From assembly GCA_903847975.1 (NCBI GenBank), contig CAINFC010000275.1, forward strand, positions 1-64,000: DNA of 64,000 nucleotides. Direction: 5' to 3'. Both the position numbers and the translations under genes were made by a program. This DNA is from an uncultured Acidobacteriota bacterium. Its GTDB lineage: Bacteria > Acidobacteriota > UBA6911 > CAINFC01. Positions 54,741-63,860 of the stretch are shown piece by piece; position 1 is the first letter of the stretch; each line of letters starts with the position of its first letter. Under the pieces are notes generated by a model. That model was given only the letters and a program-made list of their open reading frames with translations, was not told the DNA's origin and did not search any database.

Positions 54741-55981
54741 GAACGGAATGCAGCGCGTTGGGAAAGTTCGATACCATTCTCCTGACCAGAACGCTCGGCC
54801 GGCTGATCTTATGGACGGTACTGACGATCGGGGGCTGCGCCCTGTGGAGCGCCCGCTCTTTCGGCCAGACGGAAGGGCAGGCCGCGGGAAAGACGGAGAC
54901 CAAACCGGAGCCCGGAAAGGCCGGATCCTCTGTCCAGCCTTCCGGACCCGCGACAACGGCCGAGCCGCAGGGAAAGTCCGCTAAAACAAGTTCCTATGTG
55001 GTGGCCCCTCTGCCGACTTCAAGCCCTGCCGTAGGGACAGGGCTGGTTCCGGTCCTGGGCTATATTTTTCGGTTAAACAAAAAAGACAAGATATCTCCGC
55101 CTTCGGCGATTGGAGCCGTCGGGTTCTTTACCAACAACGGCAGCCGCGGTTTGGCGTTCGGGGCCCAGCTCTTCTTCAAGGAGGACCGCTATCGGTTAAT
55201 GACTGCCTGGGCCCGCGGGAATGTGAACTACGACATATACGGTTCGGGCAGGACGGAGGCCATCGGATTGCCCCTCAAACAGAAGGGCCAGATCTTCTTT
55301 GCTGAGTTCCAGCGTCGGCTGGGCTGGAAGTTTTTCCTGGGGCCCCGATTCACACAGGGGAATTCCGTTCTCAGCCTCCGACAAGGAGAGGACAGTGATG
55401 TGACCATTCCCCCGGATATCGGATTGAAGACCAACCTGACCGCCGTAGGCCTGCGCCTGAGCCGGGATACCAGCCCCAACCGTTTCTACCCGACGCGCGG
55501 CAGCTACATTAATTTCACTTCGGATTTCTTCTCGGAAGGGCTGGGCAGCAAGTATTCCTTCCAACGGTACAGGGCGACCTATACCAAGTATTGGGAGTTA
55601 AATAAGGATCAGGTCCTGGCATACAACGGACACTTCTGCGCCACGGGCGGGCAGCCCCCGTTCTATGCGAACTGCATCTATGGAACCAACAACCAGCTGA
55701 GAGGCTACACGGCGGGCAAGTATTTCACCCGCTACCTGGTGGCCACGCAGCTTGAGTTTCGACAGGTTCTTCCCAAGGGATTCGGAGCGGTGGCTTTCGG
55801 GGGTCTTGGCGAGGCGATTCCAGGTGGAACGCAATTGTACGGCAGCCGGAAGTTCCTTCCGGCCGGCGGTGCCGGCTTACGCTACCAGCTGAGCCGCAAA
55901 TATCATGTCAATCTTCGGGCGGATTATGCCGTCGGCAGGGATGATCACGCCTTTATCCTGGGCATTGGAGAGGCTTTCTGA
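54737..55981 (+). CDS. Omp85/BamA-like surface-antigen outer-membrane protein
   Basis: The protein has 414 residues. The ATG at 54737 overlaps the DUF2254 stop. The N-terminal hydrophobic stretch (residues 20-40) is a signal peptide, followed by a Pro/Lys/Ser-rich linker and, from about 100, a 16-strand-type barrel of the surface-antigen family with AVGFFTNNGSRGLAFGAQL, NRFYPTRGSYINFTSDF, LRGYTAGKYFTRYLVATQL and the closing FILGIGEAF. The family's conserved lid-lock-type RGY motif is present in LRGYTAG. No POTRA domain is seen, so it is not BamA itself but a smaller relative. Confidence 0.85.
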   Translation: MRTECSALGKFDTILLTRTLGRLILWTVLTIGGCALWSARSFGQTEGQAAGKTETKPEPGKAGSSVQPSGPATTAEPQGKSAKTSSYVVAPLPTSSPAVGTGLVPVLGYIFRLNKKDKISPPSAIGAVGFFTNNGSRGLAFGAQLFFKEDRYRLMTAWARGNVNYDIYGSGRTEAIGLPLKQKGQIFFAEFQRRLGWKFFLGPRFTQGNSVLSLRQGEDSDVTIPPDIGLKTNLTAVGLRLSRDTSPNRFYPTRGSYINFTSDFFSEGLGSKYSFQRYRATYTKYWELNKDQVLAYNGHFCATGGQPPFYANCIYGTNNQLRGYTAGKYFTRYLVATQLEFRQVLPKGFGAVAFGGLGEAIPGGTQLYGSRKFLPAGGAGLRYQLSRKYHVNLRADYAVGRDDHAFILGIGEAF

Positions 55982-56067
55982 TTCACTCTCCATCCCCGAG
56001 TCAGATCAAAACAACCAGACGGGCGGGTTCCCGGGAATTCGGAATATCTGCCAGAAAGGAACATGTT

Positions 56068-58443
56068 ATGACCACGCAAGACAGTAAACTGCGCACGCAT
56101 CTGCCCATGCGGAACACTTCGCGACAAGGCCTGATCACCTACGATGCCAAGGATCCGGATACGAAGTTTCCGCCGATCGAGCTGCTGCGCCCGCCCAAGG
56201 GGGCTCCCAACGTCCTGATCATCCTGATCGACGATGCCGGTTTCGGCTCGTCGAGCGCTTTCGGCGGACCCTGCCACACGCCAACCGCAGAGAAGCTGGC
56301 GGCAGAAGGCTTGAAGTACAACCGCTTTCACACCACGGCGCTCTGCTCGCCGACCCGCCAGGCGCTGCTGACCGGACGGAACCATCACTCCTGCGGCATG
56401 GGCGGCATCACCGAAATCGCCACCGGGGCACCGGGATACAGCTCGGTGCTGCCCAACTCCATGTCGCCCCTGGCCAAAACCCTGAAGCTGAATGGGTATT
56501 CCACCGCTCAGTTCGGCAAGTGCCATGAGGTGCCGGTTTGGGAAACCAGCCCGGTCGGTCCGTTCGACGCCTGGCCAACGGGCGGCGGAGGTTTCGAGTA
56601 CTTTTACGGCTTTATCGGCGGCGAGGCCAATCAGTGGTACCCGACTCTCTATGAGGGCACCACCCCGGTCGAGCCGGAGAAGACGCCCGAAGAGGGCTAC
56701 CACCTTATGGAGGACATGACCAACAAAGCCATGGCCTGGATCGGTCAGCAGAAGGCCCTGGCGGCCGACAAACCCTTTTTCGTCTACTTCGCGCCCGGTG
56801 CGACCCATGCTCCCCACCACGTTCCCAGGGAGTGGGCCGACCGGTACAAGGGTAAATTCGATGGAGGGTGGGATAAGCTCCGCGAGGAAACCCTGGCCCG
56901 GCAGATAAAGCTGGGGGTGGTTCCCCCGGACTGCCGGCTTACACCGCGCCATGGGGAGATCCCGTCGTGGGAGCAAATGCCCGAGGCGCTCAAGCCGGTC
57001 CTGCGCCGGCAGATGGAAGTCTATGCCGGCTTCCTGGAATACACCGATTATCACATCGGCCGGCTGATCAACACTCTGGAAAAGCTGAACATTCTCGAGG
57101 ACACGTTGGTTTATTACATCATCGGCGACAACGGCGCTTCCGCCGAGGGAACCATCAACGGCACCTATAACGAGATGCTGAACTTCAACGGGCTCGGCGC
57201 GATCGAGACCCCGGAGTTTCTGACGGAACGCCTGGATAAGCTGGGCGGGACGGAATCCTATAACCACTACGCCGTGGGCTGGGCTCACGCCATGAATGCT
57301 CCCTACCAGTGGACCAAACAGGTGGCTTCCCACTGGGGTGGAACGCGCAACGGCACCATCGTTCACTGGCCGAAGGGAATTCAGGCCAAGGGCGAGATCC
57401 GCTCGCAGTTCTGCCATGTGATCGATGTGGCTCCGACAATTCTCGAAGCAGCCGGGCTGCCTGAGCCGGTCTCGGTGAACGGCGTGCCGCAGGATCCGAT
57501 CGAGGGAGTCAGCATGCTCTATTCCTTTAACGAGGCCCGGGCCCCGGAGAGGCATGAGACGCAGTACTTCGAGATGTTTGGCAACCGCGGCATCTACCAC
57601 AAGGGCTGGGCGGCGGTAACCAAGCACGGCACGCCCTGGATTCTCGTGGGGCGCAAGACCGTGCCCCTGGATGACGACGTCTGGGAACTCTATGACACGG
57701 CCAGCGACTGGAGTCAGACGAATGATCTTTCCAGGAAAATGCCGGAGAAGCTCAAGGAACTGCAGCGTCTCTGGCTGATCGAGGCGACCCGCTACAAGGT
57801 GCTGCCCATCGACGATCGGGTGGCGGAGAAGATGAATCCCGACCTGGCCGGCCGGCCGGTGTTCGTCAAGGGGAAAACCCAGATTCTGTTCGGCGGCATG
57901 GGCCGTCTGTCGGAAAACTGCGTGCTCAACCTGAAGAACAAGTCGCACTCCGTTACCGCCGAGATCGTGGTTCCGGAGAAGGGGGCCGAGGGGGTCATTA
58001 TTGCCCAGGGGGCCAATATCGGCGGCTGGAGTCTGTATGCCAAGGACGGCAAGCTCAAATACTGCTATAACCTGGGCGGTGTGAAGCAGTTCTTCGTCGA
58101 GGGGAACGTCCCGATCCCCGAGGGCGAGCATCAGGTCCGAATGGAGTTTGCCTATGCCGGAGGCGGTCTGGGAAAGGGCGGCAAGGCGACCCTGTTTGTG
58201 GATGGCCGGAAGGTCGGTGAGGGTGAAATTCCCATGACTCAGGCCATGGTTTTCTCCGCTGACGACGGCTGCGATGTCGGCGAGGACACCGGTGCGCCGG
58301 TATCTCCGGATTATTCCTCCCACGGCAATGCTTTCAATGGTGTGGTAAAGGGCGTGCATCTTGCCATTGCCGACGCCGCGGAAAGCGAGGTTCACCGGAT
58401 CGATCCGGAGGATGCCATCCGCATCGCCATGGCCCGGCAGTAG
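56068..58443 (+). CDS. Arylsulfatase, type I
   Basis: The protein has 791 residues with no signal peptide. The alkaline-phosphatase-like domain has metal ligands in LIILIDDAGFGSS and the modified residue C93 in CSPTR (CxPxR), to be changed to formylglycine. TGRNHHSCGMGG follows, then HAPHHVPREWADRYKGKF and YIIGDNGAS. The C-terminal part (about 580-790) is a beta-sandwich typical of the long arylsulfatases. It needs a maturase: the SUMF1-like protein encoded at 52192 lacks the Cys pair, so the maturase must lie elsewhere. The family hydrolyses sulfate esters of phenols or sugars; the substrate here is unknown. GAAAGGAAC precedes the ATG. Confidence 0.92.
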   Translation: MTTQDSKLRTHLPMRNTSRQGLITYDAKDPDTKFPPIELLRPPKGAPNVLIILIDDAGFGSSSAFGGPCHTPTAEKLAAEGLKYNRFHTTALCSPTRQALLTGRNHHSCGMGGITEIATGAPGYSSVLPNSMSPLAKTLKLNGYSTAQFGKCHEVPVWETSPVGPFDAWPTGGGGFEYFYGFIGGEANQWYPTLYEGTTPVEPEKTPEEGYHLMEDMTNKAMAWIGQQKALAADKPFFVYFAPGATHAPHHVPREWADRYKGKFDGGWDKLREETLARQIKLGVVPPDCRLTPRHGEIPSWEQMPEALKPVLRRQMEVYAGFLEYTDYHIGRLINTLEKLNILEDTLVYYIIGDNGASAEGTINGTYNEMLNFNGLGAIETPEFLTERLDKLGGTESYNHYAVGWAHAMNAPYQWTKQVASHWGGTRNGTIVHWPKGIQAKGEIRSQFCHVIDVAPTILEAAGLPEPVSVNGVPQDPIEGVSMLYSFNEARAPERHETQYFEMFGNRGIYHKGWAAVTKHGTPWILVGRKTVPLDDDVWELYDTASDWSQTNDLSRKMPEKLKELQRLWLIEATRYKVLPIDDRVAEKMNPDLAGRPVFVKGKTQILFGGMGRLSENCVLNLKNKSHSVTAEIVVPEKGAEGVIIAQGANIGGWSLYAKDGKLKYCYNLGGVKQFFVEGNVPIPEGEHQVRMEFAYAGGGLGKGGKATLFVDGRKVGEGEIPMTQAMVFSADDGCDVGEDTGAPVSPDYSSHGNAFNGVVKGVHLAIADAAESEVHRIDPEDAIRIAMARQ

Positions 58444-58460
58444 CCGACAAGCCCCTCCGC

Positions 58461-58545
58461 TTTTCTTCCTGCTCTTCCTTTCTTCCTGTGAAGCCAATCA
58501 TTTCACAGGAAGACGGGAAGATCAGGAAGGAAGGAAGAAAGAAGC
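58461..58545. repeat. CTTCCTGTG inverted repeat, copy D
   Basis: CTTCCTGTGA (58482-58491) pairs with TCACAGGAAG (58503-58512). Outside are more CTTCC runs on the left and GGAAG runs on the right. The right flank, GCTATCCGT then TATTTC (about 58544-58559), also flanks copy B in opposite orientation. It lies just after the arylsulfatase stop. Confidence 0.7.
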
Positions 58546-58643
58546 TATCCGTATATTTCAAAAGGGATGGCTTAGCAAAAAATCCGGAAACCCATTGGGG
58601 TTCACAATTTCTTGCACGTCCAACACGGGGGTCGGAAGGTCCA

Positions 58644-59501
58644 ATGAAAAGATGCATATACCTTTTCCGCAGCGAGGTAAAGAAAACCGATTACGCTGCG
58701 CCGCCATTGCCGGTCGTGCTGACAATCCTGCTCCTGATTGGGCCGGTATGCCTGGCCCAACCGGCGGGCTCTGCGGCGGCAACAGGCGAAACGGATCTGG
58801 CCAGGCAGACCCAGAACCCGGTCGCCTCCCTGATCAGCGTGCCGCTGCAGGGCAATTGGGATTTCGGCCTGGGAAGCAGGGAAGCGGTCGGCACCACGCT
58901 CAATATCCAGCCGGTGCTGCCTTTCACGCTTACCCGGAACACAAACCTCATCCTTCGCATCATCCTGCCGGTCACTTCCCAGCCGGCGTCGGACGGTTCA
59001 CGGATTAACGGCCTGGGGGATATCCTGATGACGGCTTTCTTTTCGCCGCAAAAGACCGGCAAGGTCATCTGGGGAATCGGCCCGGCCTTTTTATTGCCGG
59101 TCGCCACTCACCAGGCAATCGGCTCCGAAAAATTCGGCCTTGGCCCTTCCGCGGTCGCGCTGGTCCAGCCGGGCAAATTTACGGTCGGCATCCTTTTCAA
59201 CCACGTCTGGTCGGCGGCAGGCGCCGAGGTGCGCACGGATGTCAACACGTCGTACGGGCAGCCGTTTCTGAGCTACAACCTGGGGAAGGGGCTGGCTCTC
59301 GGAGTTTCTTCGGAAATCACTACGAACTGGAAGGCGGAGCAGAAGACCACCGCACCCCTGCTGTTTGCGGTCAGTAAAGTAGCGCTTCTCGGCCGCCAGC
59401 CGGTGAATTTTACCTGGGCCGCCGGTCCGACCCTGACCAGCCCGGAAGGCGGACCGGAATGGAGATTTCGTTTCCAGACGAATTTCCTTTTTCCCCGCTA
59501 A
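58644..59501 (+). CDS. Exported outer-membrane protein, PF13557-like
   Basis: The protein has 285 residues. The ATG at 58644 follows GAAGGTCCA, a modest ribosome binding site. The signal peptide is VVLTILLLIGPVCLAQ. The mature part opens ARQTQNPVASLISVPLQGNWDF and continues with strands such as LILRIILPVTSQP, IWGIGPAFLLPVATH and FLSYNLGKGLALGVSSEIT. It ends in FRFQTNFLFPR with an aromatic-rich last strand. It is related in plan to the minus-strand protein at 46778. Function unknown; it is convergent with the symporter gene. Confidence 0.75.
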   Translation: MKRCIYLFRSEVKKTDYAAPPLPVVLTILLLIGPVCLAQPAGSAAATGETDLARQTQNPVASLISVPLQGNWDFGLGSREAVGTTLNIQPVLPFTLTRNTNLILRIILPVTSQPASDGSRINGLGDILMTAFFSPQKTGKVIWGIGPAFLLPVATHQAIGSEKFGLGPSAVALVQPGKFTVGILFNHVWSAAGAEVRTDVNTSYGQPFLSYNLGKGLALGVSSEITTNWKAEQKTTAPLLFAVSKVALLGRQPVNFTWAAGPTLTSPEGGPEWRFRFQTNFLFPR

Positions 59502-59525
59502 TGCCGGGAAGGTAGCGCTTTCCGG

Positions 59526-61634
59526 TCATCCGCGGGGGGGCTGCCCCAGAATCCAGTAGTTGTAAAGGGCTTGAATGGTCCCATCCTTCTGTTTGAGGTC
59601 GATCCAGGTTCCCAGGAAGCGGGCGAATTCAAGGTCGTGGCGTGCAACCGGATAGGCCAGTGCGAATTGGATGCGCACCGGCTGAGGGACCGCCACGGAA
59701 AATGCAGGATGCAGCAGTGTAAGAAAACATCCTCGCTCCGCGGTCCAGACCAGGGCGTCCACTCCCGGAAGTTGTCCGCTCAGAAATCCCACATCCTTCA
59801 CCGTGACGATCTGCAGCTTGGGAAATTCCCGTCGTACCAATTCCGTAACTCCGGGCAGATTGGGCACGGCAACCTGCAAACCTTTGCCGGCACGTATCAT
59901 TTCCGCACTTGAAAATTCCGTGCGACGGTTGTCCGGAACGATGAAAGCCAGGGTTTCGTAAAGGTAGGGTGGGGAGAGCACCATCCGGCTGGCCCGCTGG
60001 GCGGTCACCACCATCCCGCCCATGATCAAGTCACATCGTCCGGCATCGAGGATTTCCGGCTGATTATCGCGGGGTATCGGGGCGAATTCCAGGGCGACCC
60101 CCAGCTCCGACGATAAGGCGTGGGCCATCTCCATATCGAATCCGACGAGTTCGCCGCTCAAATTGACAAAACTGTACGGGGCGGCATATTCGGGAGGATA
60201 GCACACCCGCAAACGTCCCCGCGTCCGCACCGCCTCGAGCAGTGAGGATCCCTGGGGAGGCAGGGGGAGCGGCTCTTCGGGAAGGCCAGGCAGGACAGCG
60301 GCTGCCTGTTTCGGGGGCCAGAGAAACCGCATGCCCAGGGCGACCTGGTCTTTATCGTACCCGGTGGTACCAAGGCTCCGCAGGGTTACGGTAAGACCGA
60401 CCAGGGTTAGAGCGGCCAATCCTGCCGTCATCAGCGCGTAACGCAGAACACGAGAGGGGGAGTAGCGGAGGTTGCCGGTCAATACGTAGGATCCCGCCAG
60501 GGCCAGAACGATCATGTACATGGCAGAGGTCAGGGTCCCGAAACGGGAATTGACCACCCCGGTGGCCAGGAAAAGATTGAAGGTGTCGGCCGGGATGTGC
60601 AGGAGGTCGAGCAGGAACGGGATGGCCACGTTGATGCTGCCCATCAGCGTGGCGATCCCGGTGAAAGCCAGCCGCGGGTAGTCCGCCGGGTTCAGCACCG
60701 TCTCCGAATACCAGGCGGCAAAAAGAATAAAGCTGAGGGACAGCAGCTTGGCGGCATGGGGAAAGTTGTAGAAGGCCGGGACAATGATATCCGGGGGGGA
60801 TCCGGCCTCCTCTTCGGGCAAGCCATGCTCGCGCAGGAGATCCTTCGACCGGTCGATGAGCACGGGAAGAACGATAAACAGGTCCGCGGTAATAAACGCA
60901 GTGATCAAGGCATCCCGCGTACGGTTGATCACCTGCCAGGCAGGGATGCCAGTCAGGCAGGCGACCAGGCCGGGCAGAACCCAGAGCGTCAAAAAGAGAG
61001 CCATGGCGGAGTAGGCAATTAGATAGACTTTTACCCGCGCCAGCTGTTCCATATTAGCCGTGCCGACGGTGTAAGCGGCAATGGCCAGCAGCCCGTAAGG
61101 GGTCAATCGGGCCACCATGCGGTTGACCCTGGCCAGAGTTCGTTCCATCACCAGCAGGACCTCGATCAGCCGTTCCTTGCGATCGATGCCGATCAGGGCG
61201 ATTCCCAGCAGGCTGCTGAAAAGCACAACGGCCGGGACGATATTGTTGGCTAGAGAGTGAAACGGGTTGGAGGGGATATACAGGCTGACAAAATCGAAGG
61301 GAGGCCGGCTTTCGATGAGAGTCGTGCTGAAAAACGAGGCGCTCTGGATCAGAGGGAAGGCAAGAGGCATGAGGAAAACGGCGGCCAGGGCCAGTATCCA
61401 CAGCAGCATGCTCAGCGCACCTACCCGAAGAAAAAGATTCCGTGCTTTGGTTCCATCCAGGCTGCCGATGTCGGCCACCAGAGAAACGGCAATGTAGGGC
61501 AATACGGTCATCTGCAGCAGACGTATGAAACCGTCCACGGCATAGCGAAAGAACCTGGCATCCTCTCCAAGCAGGATTCCTGCGGCAATGCCGATGGCCA
61601 AACCGATGAGAATCTGTCGGGTGAACGAGGTCAT
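59526..61634 (-). CDS. Dicarboxylate/amino acid:cation symporter fused to a solute-binding domain
   Basis: The protein has 702 residues from the ATG at 61634; a longer frame extends upstream but has no family-like start. The N-terminal about 420 residues are a DAACS-type symporter (SFTRQILIGLAIGIAAGILL, LQMTVLPYIAVSLVADIG, NPFHSLANNIVPAVVLFSSLLGIAL). A final membrane helix leads to a family-3 solute-binding domain (about 465-700): RGRLRVCYPPEYAAPYSFVN, LVGFDMEMAHALSSELG and DLIMGGMVVTAQRAS. The binding domain is on the C-terminal side, so it would sit in the periplasm. A carrier joined to its own binding protein suggests high-affinity uptake of an acidic amino acid or organic acid. Confidence 0.9.
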   Translation of the reverse strand: MTSFTRQILIGLAIGIAAGILLGEDARFFRYAVDGFIRLLQMTVLPYIAVSLVADIGSLDGTKARNLFLRVGALSMLLWILALAAVFLMPLAFPLIQSASFFSTTLIESRPPFDFVSLYIPSNPFHSLANNIVPAVVLFSSLLGIALIGIDRKERLIEVLLVMERTLARVNRMVARLTPYGLLAIAAYTVGTANMEQLARVKVYLIAYSAMALFLTLWVLPGLVACLTGIPAWQVINRTRDALITAFITADLFIVLPVLIDRSKDLLREHGLPEEEAGSPPDIIVPAFYNFPHAAKLLSLSFILFAAWYSETVLNPADYPRLAFTGIATLMGSINVAIPFLLDLLHIPADTFNLFLATGVVNSRFGTLTSAMYMIVLALAGSYVLTGNLRYSPSRVLRYALMTAGLAALTLVGLTVTLRSLGTTGYDKDQVALGMRFLWPPKQAAAVLPGLPEEPLPLPPQGSSLLEAVRTRGRLRVCYPPEYAAPYSFVNLSGELVGFDMEMAHALSSELGVALEFAPIPRDNQPEILDAGRCDLIMGGMVVTAQRASRMVLSPPYLYETLAFIVPDNRRTEFSSAEMIRAGKGLQVAVPNLPGVTELVRREFPKLQIVTVKDVGFLSGQLPGVDALVWTAERGCFLTLLHPAFSVAVPQPVRIQFALAYPVARHDLEFARFLGTWIDLKQKDGTIQALYNYWILGQPPRG

Positions 61635-61645
61635 CTTACCATCTA

Positions 61646-62461
61646 TTAAAAGCGGAGACAGGCAGAAAGGCCGCGCAAATCCTGGCCGTAGACGGGATGG
61701 AACATCAGCCGGGTAATTTTCCCTCCGGCCAGCTCGCGTCTGGTTCCCAGAATTGCCGATTTGCCGGCCAGGTAACCAAGGGTAGCCCCGGCGACTATGT
61801 CGCTGGGCCAGTGACGTCCCTTTTCGATTCTCGAAACTCCGACCAGACCGGCAAAAGCATAGAGCGGGAGGCCCCACTTTTTTCCGTAGTATTCCGATAC
61901 AACCGCCGCCATGGCAAAGTTGTCCGAAGTGTGCCCGGAAGGGAAGGAGTTGCTGGATGACCCGTCCGGCCGCATCCGGTGGGTAGCATATTTGAGGCCC
62001 TGGGTCAGGATCACGTTAGTGGCATAGGCCTGGGCCAGCGTGTAACCGAAAGACCGAAAGTGTCCTTTCCCGGTCAACCTGCTGATCAGCAGAGCTCCAC
62101 CGGCCAGCGATGCGGGGACGAACATTCCGGCCACTTTTCCTGTATCGCCCAGTTCATGGGCGTGGTCACGTATGCTTTGGCTGATTTCCTGGTCGGTCGG
62201 AGCGATCACCAGGGCGCCGGTCACCCCGATCAAAAAGGGGAAGAGGTTTCCCGGGGAAAAGAGGTTTGCGGTGAGATTCCTGCCCAGGACCGCAGGAAAC
62301 CTTTTCATCCGCAGTTCGCCGGCATAGGAGCTTTGTGCCCCCGGTTGGTTGACGGATGGATCCTGCGCCTCGTCTTCGGCGGCCGGCATCGGGATCGCCA
62401 GCATCGCCCATAGCGCACCAAAGCGAATGATCTTCCTGAGTTTCCTGGCATGCGGCCACAC
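61646..62461 (-). CDS. PAP2-type phosphatase, exported
   Basis: The protein has 271 residues. An N-terminal hydrophobic segment is the signal peptide or anchor (FGALWAMLAIPMPAA). The acid-phosphatase motifs are KYATHRMRP, SFPSGHTS and SRIEKGRHWPSDIVAG, with the catalytic His residues in the last two. One or two membrane stretches occur between 75 and 135. The family dephosphorylates lipid phosphates such as undecaprenyl diphosphate or phosphatidate at the periplasmic face; which one is not shown. It lies 11 bases before the symporter gene and overlaps no other gene. Confidence 0.93.
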   Translation of the reverse strand: MWPHARKLRKIIRFGALWAMLAIPMPAAEDEAQDPSVNQPGAQSSYAGELRMKRFPAVLGRNLTANLFSPGNLFPFLIGVTGALVIAPTDQEISQSIRDHAHELGDTGKVAGMFVPASLAGGALLISRLTGKGHFRSFGYTLAQAYATNVILTQGLKYATHRMRPDGSSSNSFPSGHTSDNFAMAAVVSEYYGKKWGLPLYAFAGLVGVSRIEKGRHWPSDIVAGATLGYLAGKSAILGTRRELAGGKITRLMFHPVYGQDLRGLSACLRF

Positions 62462-62476
62462 GGTATTATTGCCTCC

Positions 62477-63829
62477 TTATTGCGGGTTGCCCGGAGTGAG
62501 GGGTGCGGTGAGCTTCCGATACCGGCGGCCGACGCCGATCGCTAAACCCAGCCAGGCAATCACCAGCACCACGTTGGCCATGGCGAAGCCGGGCGCTTCC
62601 AATTGCATAAAAGTCGTGCCGAGGAAAATCAACACCGCAGCCATCACGTCGCCGAAACGTACGAAAAAGGAGTCGATGACCTGTTTGGCGCTGTACTTCT
62701 CCTCCCGCGTGCAGGGAAGAAAAAGTATATTCCGGACGGTGTTGTTCAGGGAGTAGTCGGTGGAATTTTCGGCCACTTTGGCGGCCAGCATGACCCCGAT
62801 CACCGGGTAGAAGGCCAGCACGTTATAGGAAAGCAAAGAAATGCAGGGCAATATGGCCACGCAGACCGTCACGCCCAGGTGTTTCACCAGCCGGGAGACC
62901 AGGAAAAGCTGCAGGAGAAGCCCCAGAATATTGGTGAGGGTGAAATAAAAGGCATAGCTTTGCCCGATGATCTGTTCCACCGAGAGGCCGCCGGCGGTCC
63001 CGGCAGCCACCGAGGCTTCCGCCGCACGGCTGATGGATCTGCCCAGGATGTATTCGCCGGTGGTATTGACCCAGTTCACCAGCAAAAGCATCAGCCCCAT
63101 TTGAAGCAGGTAGGGATTTTGAAACACCATGGCGAACGATCCCGAACGGGACGATCCTCCGGAGGTTGCCGGGGCGGGTGAGGGAACCGGGGTGCTTTCC
63201 TTTGGGGCGGCGGGCTTCCTGGCTGCATTGCGGTCGATCAGGTTGGTGATGAATGCCTGCAGGACCAGGAGCGCACAGCCGACCAGCAGCAATTCCAGGA
63301 TGCCGATGGGAGCGATCAGGCGGGCTGCCAGGCGCGATCCGAACACCGCGCCCACCGAGGCACCGAAGCCGACGATCGGAAACAGGCGCTCCCCTTCATT
63401 CTTCGAATAGATGTCATTGGCGAATCCCCAGAACTGGGCAACAATCATCATGTTGAAGATCCCGATCCAGAGAAAGAAAGCGACATCAATCCGCACCCCG
63501 GCATTCCCGAGCGCATAAAAGACCACCAGGCAAAGGGAAAAAATCGCCGTCACCGTGTTGATCAGACGTCGCCTTGAGGTCCTGGCCACCAGTCGGGCAT
63601 AGAGGGGAATGATGAACATGAGCAGTATGACCTGTCCTGCGGAGAGATAGCTTTTCAGCTCCGCAGACCCCTCCTTCAGGATGAGGGCCTCGCGCACCGG
63701 CTTGAGTACATAGTAAGCGGTCAGGATCAGAAATATGTTCAGGGCCAGCAGCAGGGCGTTGGTGCTTTCCCCGCTGCGCACGTCCGCAAATGCCCGCAGC
63801 AGCTTATCGGCTCTTTTGGTAAATCCCAT
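62477..63829 (-). CDS. ATP/ADP-translocase-like MFS carrier
   Basis: The protein has 450 residues and about 12 transmembrane helices, with LALNIFLILTAYYVLKPVREALIL at the start, LFPIVGFGASVGAVFGSRLAA in the middle and NNTVRNILFLPCTREEKYSAKQVIDSFFVRFGD, a family hallmark, in the last third. A Pro/Ser-rich cytosolic loop (about 205-235) separates the halves. The family includes nucleotide exchangers of obligate intracellular bacteria, but many free-living members have unknown substrates. It lies just upstream of the PAP2 gene in the same direction. Confidence 0.88.
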   Translation of the reverse strand: MGFTKRADKLLRAFADVRSGESTNALLLALNIFLILTAYYVLKPVREALILKEGSAELKSYLSAGQVILLMFIIPLYARLVARTSRRRLINTVTAIFSLCLVVFYALGNAGVRIDVAFFLWIGIFNMMIVAQFWGFANDIYSKNEGERLFPIVGFGASVGAVFGSRLAARLIAPIGILELLLVGCALLVLQAFITNLIDRNAARKPAAPKESTPVPSPAPATSGGSSRSGSFAMVFQNPYLLQMGLMLLLVNWVNTTGEYILGRSISRAAEASVAAGTAGGLSVEQIIGQSYAFYFTLTNILGLLLQLFLVSRLVKHLGVTVCVAILPCISLLSYNVLAFYPVIGVMLAAKVAENSTDYSLNNTVRNILFLPCTREEKYSAKQVIDSFFVRFGDVMAAVLIFLGTTFMQLEAPGFAMANVVLVIAWLGLAIGVGRRYRKLTAPLTPGNPQ

Positions 63830-63860
63830 TCGGAATGTCTCCCATGGAAGAAATCAGGTT

